Shown one piece after another: positions 36,309 to 46,283 of a DNA stretch of 64,000 nucleotides. The translations under genes were made by a program, and so were the position numbers. The DNA lies in NCBI GenBank assembly GCA_951812925.1, contig OX638372.1, positions 2,418,001 to 2,482,000 on the forward strand. Direction: 5' to 3'. This stretch comes from Calliopum simillimum (Eukaryota > Arthropoda > Insecta > Diptera > Lauxaniidae). The first letter of the stretch is position 1. The number at the start of each line of letters is the position of its first letter. Under the pieces are notes generated by a model. It saw only the letters and a program-made list of their open reading frames with translations, made no database searches and had not been told where the DNA came from.

Positions 36309-37418
36309 CAGTAAGAAGCAAAACTGTCAACACGTTTGCTATTTTTGACTTAGTACTGACGCTATCGTCCATTCTGATTACATGACCAACAAGAAATATG
36401 AACCAAACGGAAGCTTAACCTTTCTTCTATTCAAATATGTGAGCAATTTTACCAAACTTCAAACCATAAACAAATAATGAACAAAAAACCATTTCGAAAA
36501 CATGTTGACAGTTTTGCACCACTTTAAGTGATGTGCGTATGAACCTGGAACGTGAATTTTTCCTTGTTTAAAAAAACGATTCCAGTTGTGCTGATTCCAA
36601 AACTGGCCACAGAATCCCTCTACCTCGTCAGAATTTTGAGGTATCCTAAGCTTAAAGTGCAAAAAACGACGTTTTTGCTGTTTTTCAAATTAGGTTCAAG
36701 GTTGCAAGGATTTATTCTGCTCTATTCCGTAAAAAATACTTGAACATCTTGCTTTTTCCCTTTCCAAAAAAGTGATGAATGGTCATCTACGATTTTTCTT
36801 TGCAAAGTTATGCTCACTCTAAGATGACATCATAAGATCCTATAAAACGGATATAGCGGCAGGGTTTGGATTTATGTCATCTTAATATGGTTCAATTGGT
36901 GAAAATAGTTTATAAACATATCCTTCTGGAGAAATATGACCAAAAAATACCCAAATTACTCTTAGTATGAATTTTGGGTATTTTATGATGTCATCTTAGA
37001 GTGGGCATAACTTTGCAAAGAAAAATCGTAGATGACCATTCATCAAACGTCGTTTTTAGCACTTTAAGTTTAGGATACCTCAAAATTCTGACGAGGTAGA
37101 GGGATTCTGTGGCCAGTTTTGGAATCAGCACAACAAACTTTATTGGAATCGTTTTTTTAAACTAGAAAAAATTCACGTTCCAGGTTCATACGCACATCAC
37201 TTAAAGTGGTGCAAAACTGTCAACATGTTTTCGAAATGGTTTTTTGTTCATTATTTGTTTATGGTTTGAAGTTTGGTAAAATTGCTCACATATTTGAATA
37301 GAGGAAAGGTTAGGCTTCCGTTTGGTTCATATTTCTTGTTGGTCGCGTAATCAGAACGGACGCTGTAGCAGTACTAAGTCAAAAATAGCAAACATGTTGA
37401 CAGTTTTGCTTCTTACTG
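36309..37418. mobile_element. Long palindromic Tc1-type MITE, CAGTAAGAAGC ends
   Basis: Ends CAGTAAGAAGCAAAACTGTC / GACAGTTTTGCTTCTTACTG are next to TA (36307-36308, 37419-37420); CAGT after TA is the classical Tc1 start. The two halves fold back over nearly the whole 1,110 bp, with the centre near 36,860-36,930. Shared blocks include CTACCTCGTCAGAATTTTGA and its complement and TTTGCAAAGTTATGCTCACT and its complement. Apparent open frames on each strand are mirror images. No transposase. Confidence 0.9.
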
Positions 37419-37446
37419 TATGTAAAAAAAAAAATTTTTTTTATTA

Positions 37447-38119
37447 GGGGAAAGTGGGGTAAAGTGGGAAACTTTTTTTCGAAGCTCCATAAAATGAACA
37501 AAACTTCTTATTTTTTCATGTTTCAACTTCCTATAATAAAGAAAATTAAATAAGCTATATTTTTGCCGAAGAAACGAACCGAAAATATGGATTTTCTGTT
37601 GAGTACGACGCTTTGATCGAGGATGCCCAAAATGCCAAAAATTAAAAATCGTGGGGTAAAGTGGGAAACTTTCAAAACTCATAAAAACTAATACAAATGT
37701 TGGAAAAAAGTTCTAATATCTTTATTGTAAGTCCAAAAAGGTTCAAGGAACACACCCATAGAAGTAAATATGAAAAGAAATAATGATTTTGCTGGAAAAA
37801 ATATATGAAAAAATGAGTTTAAAAAAATTTGTGAAATAGTAGCTTATTCGTCGTTCTCTGATGAAACATCAAAGTCCGAGTCACAGTGTTAGTAATAAAA
37901 GAAGCTTGTAGTGAGATTAACGCATTTCAAGTGAAATGGGCGTTGATAATCCTTTAGGTTGCATTTGATGGTATTGTGTGTGGTCATGATTTCGGGCATG
38001 AGTTCCATGCAAATGGTGCAAAAATCACGATCTTCATCTGAGCTAGAGCTTCTTTGTTCTTCTTTGACGCTTTCTTTGCTGGTGGTGCTTTTTTGCGCCT
38101 GGTACTCTATTTTTTGTAC

Positions 38120-38151
<32 letters not shown>

Positions 38152-38774
38152 GGCCCTATGCTCCTCCTAGGAGTTAAAGGAGAATACATACATACACTCT
38201 ATTTTTTGTGATTCGTTTCCCTCTTTCTTCCGTTTATTTGCTATTTCTCAGCTGCTTTTTGCAACTCGCTTAGCTTTTCCGGAGTGTTTACTCACAATAC
38301 AAATGTACAGCACTTATTTGGATCATGAAATAGTATAATACATTCACAAGAGCGGACTAGCAATCGTGAAATAACATTTCCCACTTTACCCCATAAAAAA
38401 TGTCCCACTTTACCCCGATACCACATTTTGCAAAAAATGTGAGCTTCATTCTTTCACTCTACGAATTACACGGAATCCTTTTGCGTTATCAAAATTAAGA
38501 CTACAAAGAGTATTTTTGTGTACTTTCAATCAGTTTATCTCCAGAAACAGTAAAAATATCGATGCTTAAAAATTTCAAAATGAAATTTCAAAATCACTTA
38601 AAAACTTTGCATGATTCCAGAGATCACAAAAATACGTATGCATGCATCGCTATACCATAAAGATTTGCTTACGGTCATTGCAAGTACATGTCAGAAGCGC
38701 ATGACAGCTAAACTTTGCTAGTTCGCCGGAAAAGGGGCATTTCCCACTTTACCCCACTTTACCCCACTTTACCC
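37447..38774. mobile_element. TA-flanked MITE with repeated GGGGTAAAGTGGGAAA phrase
   Basis: Left end GGGGAAAGTGGGGTAAAGTG and right end CACTTTACCCCACTTTACCC lie between TA pairs (37445-37446, 38775-38776). The phrase GTGGGGTAAAGTGGGAAA recurs about 205 bp inside the left end (37,651) and, inverted, twice at 38,381-38,425; at the right terminus it is stacked three times. The interior has no transposase. A retro-insertion (38,118-38,195) is nested inside. Confidence 0.85.
38118..38195 (-). mobile_element. Short poly(A) retro-insertion with 14-bp duplication
   Basis: ACTCTATTTTTTGT occurs on both sides (38,104-38,117 and 38,196-38,209). Between them lies a ~30-nt poly-T next to GGCCCTATGCTCCTCCTAGG. 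Read on the minus strand this is a short body ending AGCATAGGGCC followed by a poly-A tail. A poly-A tail plus a 14-bp duplication is the hallmark of LINE-mediated insertion (truncated LINE or SINE end). The element is nested in the MITE at 37,447-38,774. Confidence 0.65.
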
Positions 38775-38779
38775 TATGT

Positions 38780-39539
38780 TTTTAATTCTAACTTTTTCCT
38801 ATCAAATACAGTTCTGAGCTGTTTTTTAGCTTTCCAAAAAATTATAAAAAAAAAGATGGGACAGTTTACAATTATCTCAACAATACGAGTATGTATGTTA
38901 GAGAGATGATCAATATATGTTTGACCAGGTTCCATTTACTATTCTTTTTTTTTTTTTCTCGAAGAAAATGTGATTTCTAATATATTTTATATAAAGTTCT
39001 CATCTATCTTCATTCATAGCTAGCCGTATCTTGATGAGAAGTATAAAGTAGTTTAAAAGTAAATTTTTTTCTGAGAATGTGTAATTTCTGATACAATATA
39101 TTTTGTAAAAAGTTTTCATGTCTCTTCATGTTACTTCTGATCCAGACGAATTTTTTCGATAAATAAGCCAATAAGCTGGTATTCCGTAACAACACTTTGC
39201 TAACGATGCCAATATCATAGAAAGACAATAAATCTTTCGGAAGATCTAAATATCAAAACCAATCTCGCCTTAGATAAAAACACTCAAAATTTCAAACGAT
39301 TTTTGTATGTGGTACTGAAAAATTTTTAACGTACTTAAAATCCGAAAGCGAATAAAACCAAGTGAAAAAATTAAGTTTCGAACAAATTGATCCTTTCCAG
39401 ATATAGGAATAACCCCTGTACATGAAAAGCATTTAATTGGCCAAAGGGAAATGTTATAGGGAATGAGGATAGACGGTGTAGTATCGGTGAACACTTGTCT
39501 TTAATTTTCCGTTGTCAAAGCTGTCTCTATAATTTGATG
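38780..39539. other. AT-rich DNA with a local duplication
   Basis: 38,950-39,017 (GAAAATGTGATTTCTAATATATT...) is repeated with divergence at 39,072-39,135 (GAGAATGTGTAATTTCTG...), an offset near 120 bp. No gene seen. Confidence 0.5.
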
Positions 39540-40400
39540 TTCTATTCAGCATCGAGGTAAAAGAATAGGAATGGGTGGTCCCTAGTTAAATGAGAAAACA
39601 CACAGACTGATGGCACCAGACAACGTATTTTCCTTAAGCAACGCCCATCATAGGAACGATAAAAAATTTTTCCGCAACCAACATTTTGTTGACGGGCTAG
39701 CGAACTAGCAACGTTGTTGGAGTTCCAATGGTTTTTTGAAGTGCCAGTCCACATGTTGAAATAGATAGGGCAGGGATCAGCGGATGTAAAGTATTTTGTA
39801 CACCGTTTTCGAAAGCCTATGCAGTTTGCCGCTTCAACATAAAATATGTGATCGGTCCATCTCAGACCGAATTGAATAATAATCCCAAGACCGCGAGGAG
39901 CTATTGATTTTGCATTAAAATCAATTTTAGTCGTTTGACTCCACTTGGAATTTTGATTTTTTAGTTTATCAACAAGAGTTTCATACATTATTCGTTTCTT
40001 ACTATCAATTTGGATGGCAACAGAATGATTTTTGAGACATTATTTCTAAAACGGTTTTCACCCGAATTTATACGGAAATAATTTGGGCTTTATTTTGCTT
40101 TTGCTTTTGGGCGTTATCTCTTATTTTTTGGTCAATATTTTATTTCAATTATTGAGCGTTATTTCCTACCGCCTTACTTTGAAGGAATACGAATGACAAA
40201 TGTTGCTGTCGTCTGCAAAGAAATGGATTGCCTTAATGGCCAAAGGCAGAGGGTCACTGATAAAAATTAAAAATATTGTCGGGTATAAAATAGAACCTTG
40301 GAACACTCTGGCGTTAACAGCATGTTTTTCAGATATCACACTATCTAGCACAACATAAAAATAACGGCCATGACGTCTACGTCTATTGCTTCCGAATCAA
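39540..40400 (-). pseudogene. Non-LTR retrotransposon reverse transcriptase remnant
   Basis: On the minus strand 40,351-40,166 reads VFQGSILYPTIFLIFISDPL and HFFADDSNICHSYSFKVRR. These are RT motif B (QGSILxPxLF) and the catalytic FADD motif. Further along, 39,988-39,542 reads LGIIIQFGLRWTDHIF, AANCIGFRKRCTKYFTSADP and IYFNMWTGTSKNHWNS, the thumb region of LINE RT proteins. The two blocks are in different frames with degenerate sequence between, and the N-terminal domains are missing. A dead, internally damaged LINE copy, distinct from that at 3,030-3,890. Confidence 0.82.
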
Positions 40401-42120
40401 AAGCTACAATGTCTTGCCTACTCTGTTCAGATAGACTTTTGTCAACACTTTGGATGGAAATATCATGATGCTTCTGTAAAGATAGACTAGTTGTTCTTTT
40501 CTTGAAAATGTAGAGTAATTTGAAGTCCCCAACATAGTACTAACTAAATAATCAAATAAACACAAATTTTATTGAAACCATTTTCACCAACATAAAAGAT
40601 TCGATAAAAAATCCGGCTACCGGGTGTTTCACATAATTTACACAAACCCATGTGTATGCGTTTTCAGAACGCATTTGTTGCTTGGGGAGTTTATGCATGA
40701 ACAAATATAACAGGGAAAAAAAAAAACAAATATTTCAATTGGGAATATGAAACCATATCGAGCCAATTTTTTTGGTTCTGATTAAAAAAAAAAAATCATT
40801 CTTTATTTGATTAAATCGTAATCAACTTGATGCAAAAGTTAAGAGCTCTCGAAAAGGTTGTAAATATTTTATGAAACTGAAACCCGCACTTGAATGCATC
40901 AGTTGTCAGCCACAATTGGGAGTTGTCAGGGAGTGGGGTGGTGAAATTGCAAAAACACCAAAATTGCAAGCAATATTTTAAACCGCACACATTCATACAT
41001 ACTTATGTAGATGAAGAACTTGATTTAAGTAATTTTTATTGATTTGTTTTTTTTTTTTTTTCATTTCATCATTAGCAACTTAATTGATGAACGCTCACAT
41101 TGAGTAAAACATCTATTAAATGAAACCATTAACATATGACGCACTGAAGTCCTTGCTGCAATTAAAAAACACACACACACACACTAACAACTTCTGAGCG
41201 TGAAGCACCAAAGCATTTAAATGCAACTTGGTTGCGCTTTCATTCATTTATGGTTGAATAGAAAAATGTGCGATGAAAAAAATCATTTTTTTTTTTTTTT
41301 GTCGAGAATTTTTACTTTCGCCTCTTTTCATAATCAGTGTTTTCCTTATTGTAATTTTCATTTGCATTTTTTGTGTGTGTTTGTACGATATTGAGGAATT
41401 TTAAAATTGTGAAAAAACTCGTTACAAGTTGTTTACAGCGCAGCACACCATAAGTATGCAACGTTTTTTCTTTCTATTTCTGTACTTAATTTCATGAAAT
41501 GTTGAAGCAGATTTAATTTAATTTGTTTTTTTTTTCATGTTATTTTTTCTGCTCCTGCAATTCTCAACTAAACGATAAAATTTCCATAAAAATTTTACGC
41601 TTACAGCTCCAAAAAAAAAGATTAAATAGTGATGCAGTTAGGAAAAATAAAAAACAGAAAAGGAAAATGAAATAGAACGAATGTTCCTCACTTCAAATAA
41701 ATAAAAAAACGGGACGAAAACAAGAAAAACTTTCACCTGTAACGCTAAGGAACAAAAATCGCTGGCTGTTGGAAGGCCAACTACAATGACAAGAAGTGCA
41801 GTGCACCATGGATCCGCTATGAAAATTAAATTATCCTTCGTGTGGATCCTGGCGCGTGTATGTAAAACGAGTGTCGACTCGAAATTGCTATAGCATACGC
41901 TAGTGTGAGCGTCACTTTTGTCTGTGTGTTTGTATTTGTCTTGTAGTGCTGCACGAAAAACAGCTGAATTGGCGAAAAAAAAAAATTCCATCTGAAATGC
42001 AATACATGCGGCGTTGCTCGGTGCATTTACACTGTATCACCATAATTACATCGAAGCTGATGAAAATGAAGCAATTTGTGTTTTCCTTATGCGCCCTTTT
42101 TCGTTTTGCTTTACAACTTT
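40401..42120. other. AT-rich DNA without a recognised gene
   Basis: Poly-T (41,048-41,062; 41,286-41,300), a CA run (41,170-41,183) and a small TGCGTTTTCAGAACGCA hairpin near 40,657. No firm coding frame. Confidence 0.5.
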
Positions 42121-42257
42121 TGTTATACCCTACACCCAGGGTATATTCACTTTGTCCTTCCGTTTGTAACGCAGAGAAGGAGGCGTGGCAGGTATAGAAA
42201 AGTATATATATTCTTGATCAGCGTCACCTCCTGAGTCGATATAGCTATGACCGTCTG

Positions 42258-42309
42258 TCTGGCTGGCTGGCTGGCTGGGTGGCTGGCTGGCTGGCTGGCT
42301 GGCTGGCTG
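42258..42309. repeat. (TGGC)n microsatellite
   Basis: About twelve GGCT units with one variant (GGGT). The overlapping Gln-Pro-Ala-Ser open frames on the minus strand are by-products. Confidence 0.95.
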
Positions 42310-42513
42310 TGTGTTGAAATACACTTTTTGGGAAAACTGAGCAAGATAATTCAATGAAATTTGGTACACTGCCTTCGTCGTCAAAGATAGCTCGGGGGAT
42401 TGAAAATGAGCAAAATCGGTCAACGGACACGCCTTTCGCCCATACAAAATATATATTCAAAATGCAATTTTAGGAGTATTTTCACGACAATGCAACCACA
42501 ATACACATAAGTA

Positions 42514-43052
42514 GAGTAGAACGGGGTAATGTCGTGCAGGGGGTAATGTCGTGCAGAGGATAATGTCGTGCACTGGCTGTTTTAGCCCAAAGAATTGAAT
42601 GATTTACCAATTGTTTGTAAGGTAGGGACCTGCTGACCTACTGAGCTTAAGCATATAATACCACCAATTTTCACCACGCACGCTTTCGGGACGATAAAAG
42701 TGTTTTTTCATCGGGTCAGAAAAATAATTTTCCTTGCGGGAAAATATACCAGGTAAGTGTTTTCTGGAACGAAATATCCTGCCAAAGAAAAGAAGTATTT
42801 TGTTTTCGAAAAAAATTTTGGGCTTCACCGAGTTATCGAAGTTGACCTTTAAAACGACCATTGGGGCAATGTCGTGCACATTTTTTTTCTTCATTTACAC
42901 AAACACAATTTCTCGCTACACAAATGTTGTTACGCATATATGTAACCAACAAAATTATCTTTCGATCGGATGCTAACTCATCGCATTCGCTTGAGATGTA
43001 CGGCTTTACGAGCATGTCAAAGTTGAGTGCACGACATTGCCCCGTTCTACTC
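42514..43052. mobile_element. TA-flanked MITE with repeated GTAATGTCGTGCA phrase
   Basis: Ends GAGTAGAACGGGGTAATGTC / GGCAATGTCGTGCAC-type inverted copy ...GCCCCGTTCTACTC are flanked by TA (42512-42513, 43053-43054). TAATGTCGTGCA is stacked three times at the left end (42,525-42,572) and appears once inside (GGGGCAATGTCGTGCA, 42,863). 539 bp, no transposase. It is inserted in the TATACCC-bounded repeat. Confidence 0.87.
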
Positions 43053-43384
43053 TACTACCAATTGTAAAAGCAAGCTCCCATATAGGCAGAAGCTTCAAAA
43101 CGCTATACTGAAAGCGTTTTTTGAGATATTCGAACCAAATTTGACTCAGACACTGAGAATTATAAATGAAAGCTCTCAGCAAAAATTGGGTGAAATCGGA
43201 CAAGGGGGCGTAGCACCTCCCATATAAGTAAAAGTTTCAAAATGCTATACTGAAAGTTTTTTGAGATAATCCAAAAAAATTACACTCTGACACTAAAAAC
43301 TATAAATGCAAGCTGAGTGTACTCGGACAAGAGGGCGTGGCATAAGCAAAATTTTCAAAATATTGCAGTGTAGGGTATTTATTT

Positions 43385-44050
43385 TTTGGCCAGGCCAAAA
43401 GTTACACCCTTCCTAGTTTTTTTTTGTTTTTGCTTTTTTGTTTCGCATTTCGCGCAAAAAACTGTTGCTCTTCACAGAGTACGTAACGTTGGCTGAAAAT
43501 AAATTTACCTTAACGGCAAATGATAACTTTTAGCAGTTGGACTTACGCTGCACTGCGAAGCGCCTGCAGCGGCATTGTTGAAATGAAGACGCCTAGCGCT
43601 ATATAACACAAGTGGTGACATTACAGATACCATGTGCAAGGATATGCAACAAACTGCATATAGGATAAGTTTATGTGTTGATAAAAATGTCAACGCTTTG
43701 TTCCATCCTGCAAAAATTGCAGAACGAAATTAGATTTGAAATAATTTTTTTGGCATTGGTAAGTGACGCATGTTTGCTCGAAATGATGTGTATACGTTTA
43801 ATAGGAAATCAACAAAAACCTAAGTGTTGTTAGCACTCGATTTTGAAGTACAATTATGTTGTATGGAAGATTCCAAATTTCACTAAGTTAGTTGGCATTT
43901 AACAAAAAATTTTTCGATTGCGTATAAAGATCCGTCCATAAACCTCGTGAAGGTCCTTATAGAGGACCGACGAAGATTCAAGCAAGCGTCACATTTTGTC
44001 ATTTTTTTTTTAATTTTTTTTTTTCATATAAAATTGAATGACAGAATAAA
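43385..44050. other. AT-rich DNA without a recognised gene
   Basis: Short GC-richer patch at 43,545-43,590 (CGCTGCACTGCGAAGCGCCT) but no supported coding frame; poly-T at 44,002-44,026. Confidence 0.5.
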
Positions 44051-44301
44051 TGGACAGTGTTATGCAATAACGAGTCAACCCACTCGAAATTAGTTTTGAG
44101 ATATTTACGTTTTTGTGTAGATGTCGTAGAACAAATGATATGAAAATGTCAACTAAATTTTGTTGTTTTCAACCTCTTATTAACAATATTTAGGTTCGGT
44201 TTTTTAAAAATAGGTGCTTCTTCATATTTAGAATCGAACTGCATTCATAAGTCGAAAAGAATTTGTTTGAGGGTTGACTCGTTATTGCATAACAGTGTCC
44301 A
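44051..44301. mobile_element. Small MITE, GTTATGCAATAACGAGTCAA ends
   Basis: TGGACAGTGTTATGCAATAA...CGAGTCAACCC at the left is matched by GGGTTGACTCGTTATTGCAT...AACAGTGTCCA at the right, an almost perfect 31-bp inverted repeat with one internal mismatch. 251 bp, non-coding. The target duplication is not clear because the flanks continue the symmetry. Confidence 0.82.
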
Positions 44302-45415
44302 AATATGATATAGTAAATTTTCAGCCAAATACTCAATAATGATGGCTTTGGCTGAACTCATTAAAGTGCGTATCGCAGAACACTTGGGAATGGCAGGTTC
44401 AAATCCTGAAACGTAAAAAGCCGAAAAAGAAAATTCTTTGTAATGCAAAGTTAAAATTAAAAAAAAAAAAAATTGTTATTTTATTTTAAAAAAGAACAAC
44501 CAACACACAGTGCTGTCACTCCATACAACGGAACGGCATTTCCACAGTTTTAGTTCGATTTTAATAAGATTAACCATACTGATACATTTTTTTACGTTGT
44601 TTTCAGAAATGCAATTAATTTTCAAATGCAATGAATAGAAAAAAAGATATTTAAATAAATAAAACCACGAACGTAGACTGGAAAAAATGTTTGTGCATGC
44701 TTTTAGGCTGTAAAAAACCATATTAAAATTTTTATAGTTCAATGTGTTTTTGACATATAAAAGTATGCTGTAAAAAAAAATCAAATTTAAAAAAATGCAA
44801 AAGCATTTGAAAAAAATTTTGTGGTGTAAATTTTATAAAATCATTGATTTTTACGTAAATACGGGATATTCAGATGAATATTTAAAGTAAACGGGGAAAA
44901 ACGGGGTTGTGAATTTTTCCTATCTTATAATGTGGAATCTGTACTATTTGTACGTTTAAGAACAATGACTTTAATTTGGCTAATCAAATTGGCATACAAA
45001 AAATATTGAAAATAAATGGGTATGTAGGCTTTCGTATGCATTTTATTTTATAACAATTGCTTTTGAGGTTTAGGAGCAGCAAATATTTTTAAAAAGTTCT
45101 GCGATTAGCAAATTTTCTTAAATGTTTTTTTTTCGAAAAAAAGTTCGACTTTAACAAGCTGTTATACTTACAAATCACACTAGTTTTCAAAAATTTTCAG
45201 GGGATTTCTTAATTGGACTATTTGCTGTGGAATGGCATAAAAAAAATTTTAAATTTGAACAAAAAATTTTTACGCAAATGCCTTCTATCGCAGCACTGTG
45301 CAACAGGCCAATTTTTTATGGCAAAAAAAAAAAAAAAATAAAAAATTTTTTTCCGCCATCCTAATTTCGAACCTAGGCTATCAAAATCATATAAAAAAAA
45401 ATTTCAATAGAACAA
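44302..45415. other. AT-rich DNA without a recognised gene
   Basis: Poly-A tracts (44,457-44,473; 45,326-45,339). A B-box-like GGTTCAAATCC at 44,397 is discussed under rejected items. Confidence 0.5.
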
Positions 45416-45419
45416 TAAA

Positions 45420-45617
45420 TTGTACGGCCGATGTACAGCCCATGTTCAGCCCATTTCTAATGAAAAAATCAATTGTTCAGCCCATGTACAGACCATGTAC
45501 AGCCCATGTTCAGCCCATAAGCAGCATTGTGTACGGCCAAAATGACCTGCAAAAACACCATGTTTGGCCCTTGTACAGCCCAAAAAAGTAATGAAATTTG
45601 GCCCTTGTACAGCCGTA
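45420..45617. repeat. CAGCCCATGTA-type minisatellite
   Basis: Words CAGCCCATGTACAG, TTCAGCCCAT, GTACGGCC and GGCCCTTGTACAGCCC recur at 11-15 bp spacing in about a dozen imperfect copies. The plus-strand pseudo-protein of repeated VQPM/CTAHV words is a by-product. Confidence 0.8.
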
Positions 45618-45797
45618 GTTTAAAAATAGTTTTTTACTCGGGTTACTTTTTTAATTCAAAATGACTTTTTAATCTTAATTAATGAGAAATCAAAATTGGC
45701 ACCACTGCTTTGACAGAAGCTTATGTTAAAAAAAACAAACAAAATATAAACATATAAATTTTGTGAAAAATAATAAAAAAATTACATATTTGGTGTA

Positions 45798-46281
45798 GTG
45801 ATGAGCAAAATTAGTCTTGTTCTTGCGTCTTGTTCTTGGTCTTGCTAATTTTGCGAGACCAAGACCAAGACCAAGATGCTGATATTTTTGCAAGACCAAG
45901 ACCAAGACTGCTATGGTCTTGGTATTGGTCTTGCTCACGATAATTGTCAAGACCAAGACTGCTTTTCAGTCTTGCTAATTTATAGTTAAAATTTGTTTCA
46001 CGCCCGTTTTGAAGATACAATCATCTCTCAATTTGAATTTTGGCATCTTGAAAACCCAACTGCTTTGGAAAAATTTGGTTTTGCAATTTTGAATACTCAA
46101 TATCTCTGAAAAATTTTTCAAGTCCAAGACCAAGACCGAGACCAAGACTTAATGAACAAGATCAAGACCAAGACCAAGACTCAATATCAAAACCAAGACC
46201 AAGACCAAGACTCATTGTGCAAGAACAAGACCAAGACCAAGACTGCTATGGTCTTGGTCTTGGTCTTTGTTTGCTCATCAC
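45798..46281. mobile_element. TA-flanked MITE filled with CCAAGA/CTTGGT repeats
   Basis: Ends GTGATGAGCAAA / TTTGCTCATCAC next to TA (45796-45797, 46282-46283). The interior holds some 30 copies of CAAGAC/CCAAGA or the complement CTTGGT in two opposed blocks, so the DNA can fold on itself at many registers. Minus-strand GLGLGLAK-type frames are repeat by-products. Fragments with the same repeat and end occur at 30,265-30,378, and repeat words alone at 2,648 and 4,577. Confidence 0.8.
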
Positions 46282-46283
46282 TA

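Larger units (their letters stand above)
42124..43382. repeat. TATACCCTACAC-bounded dispersed repeat, interrupted
   Basis: Bounded by ATACCCTACAC at 42,125 and inverted GTGTAGGGTAT at 43,368-43,378. The left part has GGGTATATTCACTTTGTCCT, GAGTCGATATAGCTATGACC and a TGGC microsatellite, a layout common to abundant dipteran interspersed repeats. The right part is a ~170-bp unit repeated twice (AAGCTTCAAAACGCTATACT and AAGTTTCAAAATGCTATACT, each ending in GGACAAGxGGGCGT). The MITE at 42,514-43,052 is inserted in the middle. The superfamily is unknown to me. Confidence 0.65.

Noticed and set aside
42130..42460. Gln-Pro-Ala-Ser-rich minus-strand frames
   Set aside because: They are translations of the TGGC microsatellite.
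42514..43052. Short direct repeats (TAATGTCGTGCA) as a CRISPR-like array
   Set aside because: Repeats are stacked without regular spacers, lie at the end of a TA-flanked MITE, and the DNA is eukaryotic.
44340..44412. tRNA-like segment with GGTTCAAATCC (B-box) and a TGGCTTTGGCTGA (A-box-like) upstream
   Set aside because: The arms do not pair into a cloverleaf and no acceptor stem is visible. At best a decayed tRNA-derived fragment; not supported as a tRNA gene.
45726..46020. Gly-Leu-rich minus-strand frames
   Set aside because: They are translations of the CTTGGT/CCAAGA hexamer repeats.
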